A stretch of DNA of 64,000 nucleotides from Gammaproteobacteria bacterium (GTDB taxonomy: Bacteria > Pseudomonadota > Gammaproteobacteria > Pseudomonadales > Azotimanducaceae_A), in the NCBI GenBank assembly GCA_012960755.1, contig DUAT01000094.1, forward strand, positions 186,001 to 250,000, written 5' to 3'. The position numbers and the translations under genes were made by a program. Below are positions 7,388 to 16,807 of this stretch, one piece after another (within the stretch, counting starts at the first letter, position 1; every line of letters starts with the position of its first letter). The notes beneath the pieces are model-generated. The model was not told where the DNA came from. It searched no databases and saw nothing but the letters and a program-made list of their open reading frames with translations.

Positions 7388-8347
7388 TCAGGTCAATATC
7401 ACCTTACCCACCACTTTTCTGTCTACCAGCAGTTGGTAGGCTTCAACCACGTCATCCATCTTCAATTCGTGGGAAATAAAAGGTTTAATCCTGCCGCTGC
7501 CCAACCAGCCCATCAGGGTGCGGGAATTTTTCTCATTCTGTTGTGGGTTATGACGTTGCAGACCGCCCATGGTGTAGCCGATTACCGCAGCATCCTTTAC
7601 CAGCAGATGATTCGTCTTCGCCAGTGCGGGACGACCACCGGTAAAACCCACAATCAGGATTCGGCCGAATGGTGCAATGCAGCGCATGGCTTCGTCAAAA
7701 ACATCACCGCCTACCGGGTCATAAATTACATCGGCCCCTCGACCATCGGTGAGGTCCTTTACCTGTTCCCTGAATCCGTCGCTGTAGTTGATGATATGGT
7801 CGGCTCCCATCTTCTGGACAACGGCCAGTTTTTCATCGGTGCTGGCTGCGCCGATGACTCTGGCGCCATACAGCTTGCCAATGTCGACGGCAGCCAGGCT
7901 GACACCCCCTGCTGCACCGAGTACCAATAGTGTTTCGCCGGGTTGTAAGTTAGCTCGCTGCATGCCGTAGTACGCGGTTGCGTAGTTGTTCCTGAATGAA
8001 GCAGCGGCATGCAAGTCGGCGCCCTCGGGAATCGGGGTAGCTGCTTTGGCAGAAATGTTGATCTGCTCAACGCACCCTCCCGGCGACAGTACCCGATCTC
8101 CGACCGAGATGTTCTCAACCCCTGCGCCCACTTCAAGTACCACCCCAGCGCCTTCGCCACCCACCACGAATGGGAAGCCGGATTTGTCCTGGTAATTCCC
8201 CGCGATTCGAACCAGGTCACTGTATTGAATGCCACGAGCCTGAATATCGACTTTTACCTGGCCATCTGCGGGGGCGCCCGGGGGATCAATTTCCTGTACT
8301 TCCAAATCCTCATGGGAGCCAAATTTTGTGCAATAAACAACTTTCAT
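7388..8347 (-). CDS. NADPH:quinone oxidoreductase-like zinc-independent MDR dehydrogenase
   Basis: A 319-residue medium-chain reductase. The GroES-like catalytic domain comes first (residues 1-120) with the conserved FVVGGEGAGVV segment. The Rossmann domain follows with LVLGAAGGVSLAAVDIGK and GADHIINYS. It lacks the structural zinc-lobe cysteines, which places it with quinone reductases and enoyl reductases. It converges with the hydroxylase gene, 10 bases apart, and is the last gene of a - strand run of hydrolases. It probably reduces quinones or activated double bonds with NADPH; the exact substrate is unknown. Confidence 0.85.
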   Translation of the reverse strand: MKVVYCTKFGSHEDLEVQEIDPPGAPADGQVKVDIQARGIQYSDLVRIAGNYQDKSGFPFVVGGEGAGVVLEVGAGVENISVGDRVLSPGGCVEQINISAKAATPIPEGADLHAAASFRNNYATAYYGMQRANLQPGETLLVLGAAGGVSLAAVDIGKLYGARVIGAASTDEKLAVVQKMGADHIINYSDGFREQVKDLTDGRGADVIYDPVGGDVFDEAMRCIAPFGRILIVGFTGGRPALAKTNHLLVKDAAVIGYTMGGLQRHNPQQNEKNSRTLMGWLGSGRIKPFISHELKMDDVVEAYQLLVDRKVVGKVILT

Positions 8348-8375
8348 ACTCTTCTTCCGCTTATCGTTTTACTTA

Positions 8376-9410
8376 TCAGGACGCGCAAAATGCGGCCAGG
8401 TCTCGCGCCGTATCCCGGCTTATATCCGGGCAGCACATTGGGAAGATTTCGGTGCCGTGTACCGTACCCATGACCTGCCTGCAACGGGCACTGACACCCG
8501 CTTGCAACAGTAACCGATAAAAATTAACGCCCTCATCTCGCAAGGGATCACATTCGTTGACACTGATCACAGTGGGTACTAATCCAGTCACATCTTCAAC
8601 GGTAGCAAACCCTGGCCAGGCGAGTGGGTTTGCCTCGTTAAAAGCTTCTATTCCGTATGCCATGGCGCCATTGTTTGAATGCAGTTCCAGTAGGATGCCA
8701 TTGTTTTCGGTGGACGACGGGTTCTTTGCCAGTGGCCATTCTCCGGCGATATAGGGACACAGGGCGTAGAGTCCCTTGATGACATCCAGGTCGCCATCCT
8801 GCTTTAATTTCAGCCCCGTTGCGAGGGTCAGGTTACCGCCCCCGCTTTCTCCGGCGATGATGATTTTGTCGGGATCAATTTTTAGCGCCCCGGCATTTTC
8901 GTGTACCCACTTTACACCGGATACACAGTCGTTTAGTCCGGCAGGAAACGGTTCAACTTCTGGCGCTGACGATGCGGAAATTGAATTTCGGAAGTCCACC
9001 ATGGCAACAGCCACGTTGTTAGCGGCGATGATTTTCCCCCAGGCCCGATAATTGCCATCATAGCAGGACATCACCATCATGCCGCCGCCATGGATGTAGT
9101 AAACGCAAGGTAAAACTTCGTCAGTATCAGGTCGAATGTACTGGATGTTGATGGTGTTGCCGTCAGGGCTGGATGTAAATGTTTCAGTCCTGGTGGTTAA
9201 CCCTGCGGACGGGGCGATCTCTTCGGTGTCGCACATATCCATAAATGCCTTGAGTCCTTCGTTCCTTGCCTTGGCTTCATCGGTGTTGGCGGCGGCAACG
9301 AGTACCTCGCGGCTCTCGACGTCGTCACTTGGGGCGGACAATTCCATCGCACCAAATATTGCTTTTATACGTGGATCAATTCGCGGGTCCTGGGTAAGTT
9401 TTGAACTCAT
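8376..9410 (-). CDS. Alpha/beta hydrolase of the hormone-sensitive-lipase (GDXG/HGGG) family
   Basis: The oxyanion-hole motif YYIHGGGMM and the nucleophile elbow GESGGGNLTLA mark the HSL-type esterase family. The acid and base follow in the order ECDPLRDEG (Asp) and GTVHGTEIF (His), completing the triad. The protein is 344 residues, with a family-typical N-terminal cap region and no signal peptide, so it is cytoplasmic. It lies 28 bases upstream of the quinone oxidoreductase on the same strand and follows a secreted carboxylesterase, suggesting a shared ester-degrading role. Confidence 0.88.
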   Translation of the reverse strand: MSSKLTQDPRIDPRIKAIFGAMELSAPSDDVESREVLVAAANTDEAKARNEGLKAFMDMCDTEEIAPSAGLTTRTETFTSSPDGNTINIQYIRPDTDEVLPCVYYIHGGGMMVMSCYDGNYRAWGKIIAANNVAVAMVDFRNSISASSAPEVEPFPAGLNDCVSGVKWVHENAGALKIDPDKIIIAGESGGGNLTLATGLKLKQDGDLDVIKGLYALCPYIAGEWPLAKNPSSTENNGILLELHSNNGAMAYGIEAFNEANPLAWPGFATVEDVTGLVPTVISVNECDPLRDEGVNFYRLLLQAGVSARCRQVMGTVHGTEIFPMCCPDISRDTARDLAAFCAS

Positions 9411-9591
9411 GGGCTTTCCTGAATTTTTGTTAAATTGGGGCTGAATAGTATGCTGCGAACATGAGGCCGCATTGTGCCATAAAGCAACGAGGCGCTGCGA
9501 GTACCATACCTGTCTCTGTTGTTGTCTTAAGCCACTGCTGGTTCATTGCTCCTTACTTTGGATAAAACAACGCGGTTGGACAAGATACTGG

Positions 9592-11127
9592 TCAATAACC
9601 CATCAACCGGCAAAGCGTCTGATCTGGCGCAGGTTGCATCCCGGCGGGTATGTTCAATTCCATGACATTACGCGCTTTGTTGTTGTACTGACTCCAAGGC
9701 GGCAATCCATCACCGTGGGGATTCCCTGTGATTGCGAAATTCACCCAGTACTGTTGAACCATGTTCGTCAATAGATGATCTGTGTCCGTGGTGGTTAGCC
9801 AGTCGTCATGGGTGTTAAATACATAGGGAATTTCAGCCCCGTGATAAGCGCCGACAGATTGCCAGTGCGGCCCTTGTCGCACCCGGGTGAATTGATAGAC
9901 ATAAGCGGGTTGTTCACCGGCCACATAACCCGCCATCTCGAGTGAGGGGCAGAGCATCTCATAAGCGGTGGCGATGCGATCGAGCTGGTTTGCGAGGGGT
10001 AACGAACCGAGATGATGGTCGATCCCGGTTTTGGAGTCGCTGACACTATAGTCTTTGAGATATTTGTCCAGCGTGCTGTCACCGATGTACATCAACCATT
10101 CATGGGCGTTGGTCCCTATCATCAGGGGTACCTTTGCCTGCAGACCGGATTGAAATATCTCTCCAGGCGTTGCGCTTAATCCATGGCCGCGAGCAACACT
10201 GTCAAAACTCAAGCCCGGCATGAATTCTTCGACGCCTTTTAACAACTCGACTTCGCTTAAGGATCGAAGCGCTTTCAGGTCGTTGACATCCATTTGCCTG
10301 GCCAGCATTTCTCCGTTTTGGGTCAGTTGCTGCAGCGTACCAGTCTGGTGTTGCTGATAGCCCGCGCTCTGGTGAATGGCCTTGTGGAACAAACCTCGCG
10401 CCTTCCCCGAGGCCATTAAGTAAGCGACATTTGCGGCTCCAGCAGATTCACCCAGGATGGTGACATTTTTTGGGTTGCCACCAAACGACTTGATATTGGC
10501 CTGAATCCATTCCAGCGCGGCTACCAAATCCAGAAGTCCATAGTTACCCGCAGTACCGGATTGTTCCGCAATCAATTCCCGATGTGAAAAATTTCCGAAT
10601 ATTCCTAATCGATAAGCGACCGAGACTACCACCACGTTTTTGTGAGCGAGCATCTGCCCGTGATAGTTGGGCTCGTAGGACCAGCCACCCTTGTTGCTGC
10701 CACCATGGATCCACACCATAACCGGTATGTTGACGGCGAGTGATTTCGACCAGATATTCAGGTAGAGACAGTCTTCACTGTATCCTGATTCAGGAGATTT
10801 AATCACGGCCGGGTCTTCGCCGAGGGATTCAACCAGATCCCTGTACCAGTTCTCTATATGGGGGCCTTGCATGCAGGCAGCGGCAAACCTGTTGGCCGTG
10901 TGCGTGGTCGGACCTGGCTGATACGGTTGGGGAGGCTGCCAGCGATTTTCAGCAACCGGGGGTGCGGCAAATGGAATACCCTTGAAGCTGACTATATTGT
11001 TGTTGTCCGTGACACCGACCCAGGTCTCAGAGGCGAGACTGAATTCAGCGGCATGAGATTGGCTGGCTAACGCCAGTGCCAGTGTCAGTGCAGCGAGCAA
11101 AGCGATCATCAGCTTCCTAGGGTTCAT
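9592..11127 (-). CDS. Secreted type-B carboxylesterase (para-nitrobenzyl esterase family)
   Basis: An N-terminal signal peptide ending near SQSHAAEF suggests export to the periplasm. The type-B carboxylesterase domain shows GESAGAANV with the nucleophilic Ser, GTNAHEWLMY with the acidic Glu, and GAYHGAEIPYVF with the catalytic His. The conserved early motif EDCLYLNIW is also present. At 511 residues it is full length. Its start overlaps the 3' end of the PaiB-like gene by 11 bases, so it is probably translated from the same message. It likely hydrolyses small esters outside the cytoplasm. Confidence 0.9.
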   Translation of the reverse strand: MNPRKLMIALLAALTLALALASQSHAAEFSLASETWVGVTDNNNIVSFKGIPFAAPPVAENRWQPPQPYQPGPTTHTANRFAAACMQGPHIENWYRDLVESLGEDPAVIKSPESGYSEDCLYLNIWSKSLAVNIPVMVWIHGGSNKGGWSYEPNYHGQMLAHKNVVVVSVAYRLGIFGNFSHRELIAEQSGTAGNYGLLDLVAALEWIQANIKSFGGNPKNVTILGESAGAANVAYLMASGKARGLFHKAIHQSAGYQQHQTGTLQQLTQNGEMLARQMDVNDLKALRSLSEVELLKGVEEFMPGLSFDSVARGHGLSATPGEIFQSGLQAKVPLMIGTNAHEWLMYIGDSTLDKYLKDYSVSDSKTGIDHHLGSLPLANQLDRIATAYEMLCPSLEMAGYVAGEQPAYVYQFTRVRQGPHWQSVGAYHGAEIPYVFNTHDDWLTTTDTDHLLTNMVQQYWVNFAITGNPHGDGLPPWSQYNNKARNVMELNIPAGMQPAPDQTLCRLMGY

Positions 11128-11701
11128 TTCGCTCCATAGCTGTCGCCATTTTGTTGGGCCCTGTTGCGTTCAATCGTTCAATGACCTGTTTCCGATCCTG
11201 CACAGGGCGATTTTGGCTGAGTTTATACTTGCACTGGATTTCGCTGATGGTTATCTCGATGCCAACGATAGCGCCGAGCATTGAATCTTTGTAGTCGGGC
11301 TGCCAGGGTATCTCAAATGCAGATTCAAATTTAGCCGCAAGTGTTTCTACGACTTCTTTCAGCCTGACAGGATCATGAAACACCTTGCATTTCCCGTAGA
11401 TATGCACAGCCTGGTAGTTCCATGTGGGGACGCCTGGACCGCTGTACCACGAGGGCGAGATGTATTCGTGGACACCCTGCAATGTGACCAATGCTTCCTG
11501 GCCGTCTAACTCCCTATACTGCGGATTCTGTCTGGCTGTATGGGCAATCAGGCTGGTTTTATCCCCGGAGATCAGAAAGGGTAAATGAGAAGAAAAAAAT
11601 CTTCCATGAACATTTGAGATAAGTTGTCCAAATGCATTTGCTTCGATGTAACTGAATATCTCGTCGTCATCAGATATTTTAAAGTACTCGGGAATATACA
11701 T
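11117..11701 (-). CDS. PaiB-family FMN-binding split-barrel protein
   Basis: The 194 residues match the PaiB family (the FMN-binding negative transcriptional regulator named in Bacillus). The N-terminal MYIPEYF, the central SSHLPFLIS, and the segment YISPSWYSGPGVPTWNY are characteristic. The fold is a flavin-reductase-like split barrel; in many bacteria its role is unproven and regulation by DNA binding is doubtful. It overlaps the downstream carboxylesterase and follows an alpha/beta hydrolase by 21 bases in the same direction. Confidence 0.85.
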   Translation of the reverse strand: MYIPEYFKISDDDEIFSYIEANAFGQLISNVHGRFFSSHLPFLISGDKTSLIAHTARQNPQYRELDGQEALVTLQGVHEYISPSWYSGPGVPTWNYQAVHIYGKCKVFHDPVRLKEVVETLAAKFESAFEIPWQPDYKDSMLGAIVGIEITISEIQCKYKLSQNRPVQDRKQVIERLNATGPNKMATAMERNEP

Positions 11702-11722
11702 ATTTTCCTTGTTTATAACGAT

Positions 11723-12511
11723 TCAGACAATTTTCGCCAGTGCGTCAAGCACGGCATTGGGTTGCTCTGACAACATGGAGTGGCCGCAAGGGTGCAGCAG
11801 TACGGTATGGCAGTGGGGAATGCTGTCAGCGACCTCTTGGGCGCTGACAGCGGCTGTCATTTTGTCCTGTTTGCCAATGATCACCATAGTTTCCGCTGTT
11901 ATTTCAGCGGCGAGCTCAGCGCCGTTAGTAAATTCGTTACAGGCATTGAGGCCTGCATAAAATACGTCCGGGTTGGCTTGTTCGAGCAAACGTTGCCCGG
12001 ACATGGTCATGCAGACACCGGGGTTCTCATTACCGCCCATCTGGCCAAAACTGCTGTGACTCCAGGTGTTCGCCATGTCAATGGCATCGTGATGGTTGTT
12101 CCTGGCAGCGTCCAGCAACAGATCAGTTACCGGCATGGGAGTTGACGTGCCAAGTAGTGCAAGCACGCGAGTCTTGTCAGCATGTCGCGCCGCGAAATTG
12201 AGCGCAATCAGTGAGCCCATGCTGTGCCCTACGATTGCACTGCTAACGACGCCGAGGGCATCCATTGCGTCACTGACCCAGTCTGCCATTGCATCAATAC
12301 TGGTGAGAGGGAGGCCCTCGGACCGGCCGTGGCCGGGGAAATCCAGTGCATATACGTTGTAACCGTGGCGAGCAAAATAACGTGCCGGTAGCACCCAGAC
12401 ACTATGATCCATACCCGCGCCATGCAAAAAGATGACATTAGGCTGGCCCTCCTTTAAATGCCCGGTTCCAGTGCTATAAAAAGTTTTTCTGTTGTTCACT
12501 TCACTGTACAT
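11723..12511 (-). CDS. Alpha/beta hydrolase (cytoplasmic)
   Basis: A 262-residue alpha/beta hydrolase. The oxyanion segment is FLHGAGMDHSVW, the nucleophile elbow VGHSMGSL, the acid IIGKQDKMT and the base PCGHSML. It has no signal peptide. It starts 17 bases after the MetY stop codon on the same strand and probably shares its message. The substrate is unknown; the fold is shared with C-C bond hydrolases, esterases and haloperoxidases. Confidence 0.85.
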   Translation of the reverse strand: MYSEVNNRKTFYSTGTGHLKEGQPNVIFLHGAGMDHSVWVLPARYFARHGYNVYALDFPGHGRSEGLPLTSIDAMADWVSDAMDALGVVSSAIVGHSMGSLIALNFAARHADKTRVLALLGTSTPMPVTDLLLDAARNNHHDAIDMANTWSHSSFGQMGGNENPGVCMTMSGQRLLEQANPDVFYAGLNACNEFTNGAELAAEITAETMVIIGKQDKMTAAVSAQEVADSIPHCHTVLLHPCGHSMLSEQPNAVLDALAKIV

Positions 12512-12528
12512 TTGCGTAACCCCGGTGA

Positions 12529-13839
12529 CTATTTGTGTTTCGATGATGTTCGCTGGGAGGCACGCAATCCACCGCGTAAATCAGTCGTTAGATCGCCGGG
12601 ATCCTCAAGGCCGATGGATAACCGGATGAGCCCTTGCGAAATACCTGCTGCTTCCAGTGCCTTGTCGTCCATTCGATGGTGGGTTGTACTGGCCGGATGA
12701 ATCACCAGTGACTTTGCATCCCCGACATTGGCGAGATGTGAAAATATCTCAAGGTTCTCAATAAACTTAATGCCAGATTCCCGGCCACCTTTGATGCCAA
12801 AACTGAAGACAGCGCTACAACCCCGGGGCATAATTTTGTTAGCCAGTTCGTGATCAGGGTGATCGCTTAGCAATGGATGATTAACCCATTCTACCTGATC
12901 CTGTTCGACCAGGAATTCAACCACGGTTCGGGTGTTTTCGATATGGCGCTGCATTCGAAGTGGTAGTGTTTCCATACCCTGTAAAACATGGAATGCTGTG
13001 GTTGGGCTCATACAGGCGCCGAAGTCGCGCAAGCCTTCTTTTCTTGCCCGGGTTATAAAAGCGGCGGGTCCAAACTCTTCAGCGAAATTCAGATTGTGGA
13101 ATCCAACGTAAGGTTCGGTCAGGGTCGGAAACTTACCCGAGGCTTCCCAGTCAAAGGTGCCACCATCTACTAACAACCCGCCGATGACGACCCCGTGGCC
13201 GGAGAGAAATTTAGTCGCAGAGTGCATGACAAGATCCGCGCCAAAGTCAATGGGCTTGCAGAGATAAGGTGTAGAAAATGTCGCGTCCACCAGCAGGGGT
13301 AAACCAGCCTCGTGTGCGACGTTCGCCACTTCAGGTATGTTGAGTACTTCAAGCCCTGGGTTACCGAGGGTCTCCGAGAACACCAGCCGCGTATTGGCCT
13401 TGATGGCACGCTTGAAAGCAAGTGGGTCACGAGGGTCGACGAACGTGGTGTCGATACCAAAGCGCCTTAAGGTGTAGTCCAGCAGGTTGTGCGTGCCGCC
13501 ATAGATGCTGCGTGACGCCACAATATGTTCACCGGCACTCACAATGGTAATGATCGCCAAATGCAGGGCTGCCTGTCCGCTGGCGGTGGCGATAGCGCCG
13601 ACACCATTGTCCAGGGCCGCAATTCTTTCTTCAAGTACCGCGTTCGTGGGATTGGATAAACGTGAATACACATGCCCGGCTCTTTCAATGTTGAACAATC
13701 CCACCGCATAATCAGTGTCTTTGAACACGAACGATGCCGATTGATAGATCGGCGTCGCCCGGGCGCCCGTGGTTGGATCCGGTTGTTGCCCGGCATGCAG
13801 ACTCAGGGTGTCAAAGTTCAGGGTTGGGGGCTTCGCCAT
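12529..13839 (-). CDS. metY: O-acetylhomoserine sulfhydrylase / aminocarboxypropyltransferase
   Basis: A 436-residue PLP enzyme of the Cys/Met metabolism family. The N-terminus [19 protein letters not shown] and the PLP lysine in [13 protein letters not shown] are characteristic of MetY, which makes homocysteine from O-acetylhomoserine and sulfide. The protein is slightly longer than cystathionine synthases, as expected for MetY. GGAGAG lies 4 bases before the ATG. It leads the - strand run of hydrolase genes and is divergent from ydbH. No other methionine gene is visible nearby. Confidence 0.88.
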   Translation of the reverse strand: MAKPPTLNFDTLSLHAGQQPDPTTGARATPIYQSASFVFKDTDYAVGLFNIERAGHVYSRLSNPTNAVLEERIAALDNGVGAIATASGQAALHLAIITIVSAGEHIVASRSIYGGTHNLLDYTLRRFGIDTTFVDPRDPLAFKRAIKANTRLVFSETLGNPGLEVLNIPEVANVAHEAGLPLLVDATFSTPYLCKPIDFGADLVMHSATKFLSGHGVVIGGLLVDGGTFDWEASGKFPTLTEPYVGFHNLNFAEEFGPAAFITRARKEGLRDFGACMSPTTAFHVLQGMETLPLRMQRHIENTRTVVEFLVEQDQVEWVNHPLLSDHPDHELANKIMPRGCSAVFSFGIKGGRESGIKFIENLEIFSHLANVGDAKSLVIHPASTTHHRMDDKALEAAGISQGLIRLSIGLEDPGDLTTDLRGGLRASQRTSSKHK

Positions 13840-13999
13840 CTGTCTCTCCGGTTTACTTCGAAAAGCTTATGGTATGACAAAGTCGGTACGCTTGAAAACA
13901 GGCATAATAGTCACTGGCGGTGGTGGATGGTTGCTGATTGAAGTTAATATTTTGCCCAGGTTAAGTATCACTTAAGACGCGGCTGAAAAGAGGATTGCT

Positions 14000-16255
14000 A
14001 TTATCTCCGCCTTCGGATTCAAAATAAGAACTGCCTTCTATCTTACTGCTTTTCTGGTTGGCGTCGCCCTGGTGCTGGCATGGTGGAAAAGTCCCGAACT
14101 GTCCGGGTTTATATTAGCCAACCAGTTGAAAGCTAATGGCATGCTACTGTCGGGGTTCTCCATGGAAAAACCTTCTGCCTGGCAGATCAGGGTAGATAAC
14201 ATTGAAATCGAATCTCCAGGATTCAAGGTTGCAATTTCAAATCTCGATATTCATCTTTTGTCATTACATGAACTTAAGTTTGCCGTTGAAGCGGTCAGCT
14301 TGAAATTCAGTCTAGCCTCATCCGGTGAATCGTCTGCCCTGAGCTGGCGGGAACTTATTCAGCTGCTGGATACTACCGTCCGCTGGCTTCCTGTTTATGG
14401 TCGTATTGAAACCGTTGAAGCATGCCTTCCCGATTGCATCACAGGCCAGGTCAACTGGCGTAATCAGGATCTTCGACTGGATTTGACTATGAGCATGGAT
14501 ATGGGCCCGGGTGATGAGAATATGATGGCTGCTGTGATGTGGGCGCCAGGCAACTCCCGGGTGGAGATTACGGGTTCTGGTGCCGGTTTATATCTGTTCA
14601 GCGGCAGTTTGCAGCATAACCTGCATGAAGAACTATCCCTTGTGGGGAATGGATATATAAATATGTCGACCCAACCCTTTCAATTAGAAATGAACACACC
14701 GGTCGCTTATGAGGTGACGGTTAGTTCACTGGAACTGGGAATAAAGGCACAAATACCCCTCGATACGAGTGTTGCGGACGAGGAGTCGGCGCAGTGGGTG
14801 AATGGCTCGGTCAGGCTCGCTTCTGAAGTCGCCTGGCGAGTTAACAACGCAGATTCTTCATTGACTGGTGAAGCACCACTGGTGCTGGATTTAGGATTTC
14901 AGGCCGGGGCAATTGAACTGACTCTTGTCGAAGAAGTCGCAGTCCATCTGGAGAGTCCATTGATTCGCGAGGCTGTGGTGACATTGTCGCCAGGCACGGC
15001 TTGTGTGATTGAAGGTGACGCAGGCAATGATATTCGCTGCAGCACGTCCGTAACAACCCTGAACGGCAAGCTGAACGGCAAGCTGGACGGCTTCGAGGTT
15101 TCTATCGGTTTTGAAGATGTTGGCATGGCGTTGAAGGATGAGGACATAACGATTCAGGCAACTGCTGACGTCAATCTCCGGGATGACGAAACGATGATCC
15201 TGGCGTCGGGCTTTGATTTAACGGGTCTGAACGGCCGCGTTGTATTGTCTACAGATAAGGCAACCGTTCTGGGTGTTAACGGGGTTGGGATAAAACTGGG
15301 CCATGATACCGAATCCAAAAAAGGTCAGGTAAACTTCCGGCTGGCGTCTTCCCTGGAAGGCTCAGAGAGTTTATTGGCGTATCTGGAAATTCCCTTATTG
15401 GCGCTCGAAAAAGGTGAACTGATGCTGGCTGGCGGTTTTGAATGGGATCTGGCGTTAGCCGGGAAAGACGCCGTGGTATTCTCCTCGAACATCGAAATCA
15501 AGGATATGGATCTGGAATATGGCGGTTACCGGTTAAAACGCGGAGAGTTGAAGGTGTTATTGGCCGGGTGGCCGAGGATCCGCTCACCGCAAGCGGTGGA
15601 GATGTCCTGGCGTCAATTTGATATGGGTGTGCCTGTCGATGACATTCAACTGCGCTTTATGCTGGAGATTGAGCCTTTTCAGCGCATTTTTCGCATCTCA
15701 GGACACAGTCTCTCCGCGAAAATCTTTGGTGGTTCTGTTGATAGCCGGGACTACAGTTACGATGTGATCAACGGCAATGGCTATATGAACCTGAATGTTG
15801 AGGCGTTGGAACTCAACCAGATTCTGATGCTCGAACGTGAGGATTTCATTAGCACAGGAAAACTACGTGGTTCAGTCCCCGTTCAGATAGAACAGGGTAA
15901 GTTGTCAGTCAGTAAAGGATTGATTGCTGCGTTGCATCCTGGCGGTATGCTTAAATATCAACCCAGCCAGTCGGTTGTTGCCCTGATAGACCAGAATGAA
16001 TCTCTGAAAGTTGTGGTAGATGCGATGTCTGATTTTCACTACCACAGTTTGGAGGTAGAGCTGGAATATTCGCCAGAGGGTGAATTGGTTGCGAAAACCG
16101 CGTTAAAAGGCAGTAACCCGGGTTATGAGAATGGCCGTGAGATAAACCTGAACCTGAACCTGGAAGAAAACCTAGGCGCTCTGCTGGAGAGTCTTCGGTT
16201 GAGTGAAGACGTTACCCGGCAAATTGACAGGAAAGCGAAAAGTGGAGTTTTCTAA
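14000..16255 (+). CDS. ydbH: YdbH-like AsmA-family intermembrane phospholipid transport protein, probable ATT start
   Basis: The protein is a long beta-rich AsmA-type bridge with an N-terminal membrane anchor. YdbH, with TamB and YhdP, moves phospholipids to the outer membrane in E. coli; identity here rests on the ynbE and ydbL genes directly behind it. The first usual start codon is GTG 14072, but that cuts the membrane segment in half. Upstream, in frame, codons read ISAFGFKIRTAFYLTAFL back to ATT 14000, with AAGAGG six bases before it; a stop lies at 13973 and no ATG, GTG or TTG occurs between. ATT is therefore the best start, giving about 752 residues. The C-terminal dicarboxylate-like domain region spans about residues 480-750. 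Confidence 0.75.
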   Translation: MISAFGFKIRTAFYLTAFLVGVALVLAWWKSPELSGFILANQLKANGMLLSGFSMEKPSAWQIRVDNIEIESPGFKVAISNLDIHLLSLHELKFAVEAVSLKFSLASSGESSALSWRELIQLLDTTVRWLPVYGRIETVEACLPDCITGQVNWRNQDLRLDLTMSMDMGPGDENMMAAVMWAPGNSRVEITGSGAGLYLFSGSLQHNLHEELSLVGNGYINMSTQPFQLEMNTPVAYEVTVSSLELGIKAQIPLDTSVADEESAQWVNGSVRLASEVAWRVNNADSSLTGEAPLVLDLGFQAGAIELTLVEEVAVHLESPLIREAVVTLSPGTACVIEGDAGNDIRCSTSVTTLNGKLNGKLDGFEVSIGFEDVGMALKDEDITIQATADVNLRDDETMILASGFDLTGLNGRVVLSTDKATVLGVNGVGIKLGHDTESKKGQVNFRLASSLEGSESLLAYLEIPLLALEKGELMLAGGFEWDLALAGKDAVVFSSNIEIKDMDLEYGGYRLKRGELKVLLAGWPRIRSPQAVEMSWRQFDMGVPVDDIQLRFMLEIEPFQRIFRISGHSLSAKIFGGSVDSRDYSYDVINGNGYMNLNVEALELNQILMLEREDFISTGKLRGSVPVQIEQGKLSVSKGLIAALHPGGMLKYQPSQSVVALIDQNESLKVVVDAMSDFHYHSLEVELEYSPEGELVAKTALKGSNPGYENGREINLNLNLEENLGALLESLRLSEDVTRQIDRKAKSGVF

Positions 16256-16308
16256 TGAACAGACAGAGCTTGTGCGCGGAACGAGATGCCAGGGAAAGGG
16301 TCACGTTA

Positions 16309-16488
16309 ATGACAGTCTGCCTCGTAGCGACGTTGTTGATTGCATCTGCCTGCACACCGACAATCAAAGTAGAGGCACCGTCACAACCTATCGAGATAAA
16401 CCTGAATGTGAAAATCGAACACGAGATCAGGATCAAAGTAGAAAAAGATCTTGAAGACCTGTTTGAAGATGAATCGGATATTTTTTAG
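16309..16488 (+). CDS. ynbE: YnbE-like small outer-membrane lipoprotein
   Basis: A 59-residue lipoprotein, MTVCLVATLLIASACTP at the N-terminus with the lipobox Cys, then IEINLNVKIEHEIRIKVEKD, which closely matches the YnbE signature NMNVKIEHEIHIKVDKD. In E. coli YnbE stacks on the C-terminus of YdbH to finish the hydrophobic bridge at the outer membrane. I chose ATG 16309 because GGGAAAGGG precedes it and the signal peptide then starts correctly. An ATG at 16255 overlapping the ydbH stop (TAATG) would add 18 polar residues before the signal. Confidence 0.85.
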   Translation: MTVCLVATLLIASACTPTIKVEAPSQPIEINLNVKIEHEIRIKVEKDLEDLFEDESDIF

Positions 16489-16499
16489 GAGCCGTGCTG

Positions 16500-16784
16500 A
16501 TGCTTAATCGAATGATCTGTCTGTCGTTTCTCATTGCTGTTTGCAGTTTTACCCAGGCGAGTCCATTGGATGATGCTCGCAGTGCGGGCCAGGTGGTAGA
16601 AACCGCCGACGGTTATGTTCGGGCGACTGACGCAGCAGGTAGTGTCCCGGCGGATATACAGGCACTGGTGAATGACATTAACAAACGACGTAAAGCAGCC
16701 TACAGCGATATCGCGAAGAAAAATGGCATTAGTGTCGCCCAGGTTGGTGCCGAGAGTTATAAAAGACGCGTCAAACCAAAATAG
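16500..16784 (+). CDS. ydbL: YdbL-like periplasmic protein (DUF1318)
   Basis: A 94-residue exported protein with a signal peptide ending near FTQASPLD and the DUF1318 pattern (LDDARSAGQVVET, then a terminal YKRR). YdbL is the third member of the ydbH-ynbE-ydbL operon and is thought to act as a periplasmic chaperone-like modulator of the bridge. AGGAG lies eight bases before ATG 16500, which makes this start better than the GTG at 16494. It follows ynbE by 11 bases and ends the operon; the MATE gene converges on it. Confidence 0.85.
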   Translation: MLNRMICLSFLIAVCSFTQASPLDDARSAGQVVETADGYVRATDAAGSVPADIQALVNDINKRRKAAYSDIAKKNGISVAQVGAESYKRRVKPK

Positions 16785-16807
16785 GCTTGTTGTTAAGGGT
16801 TCAAACT

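Noticed and set aside
7377..7393. ACCTGA/TCAGGT hairpin between convergent genes as a terminator
   Set aside because: Only six base pairs and no T run on either side; too weak to call.
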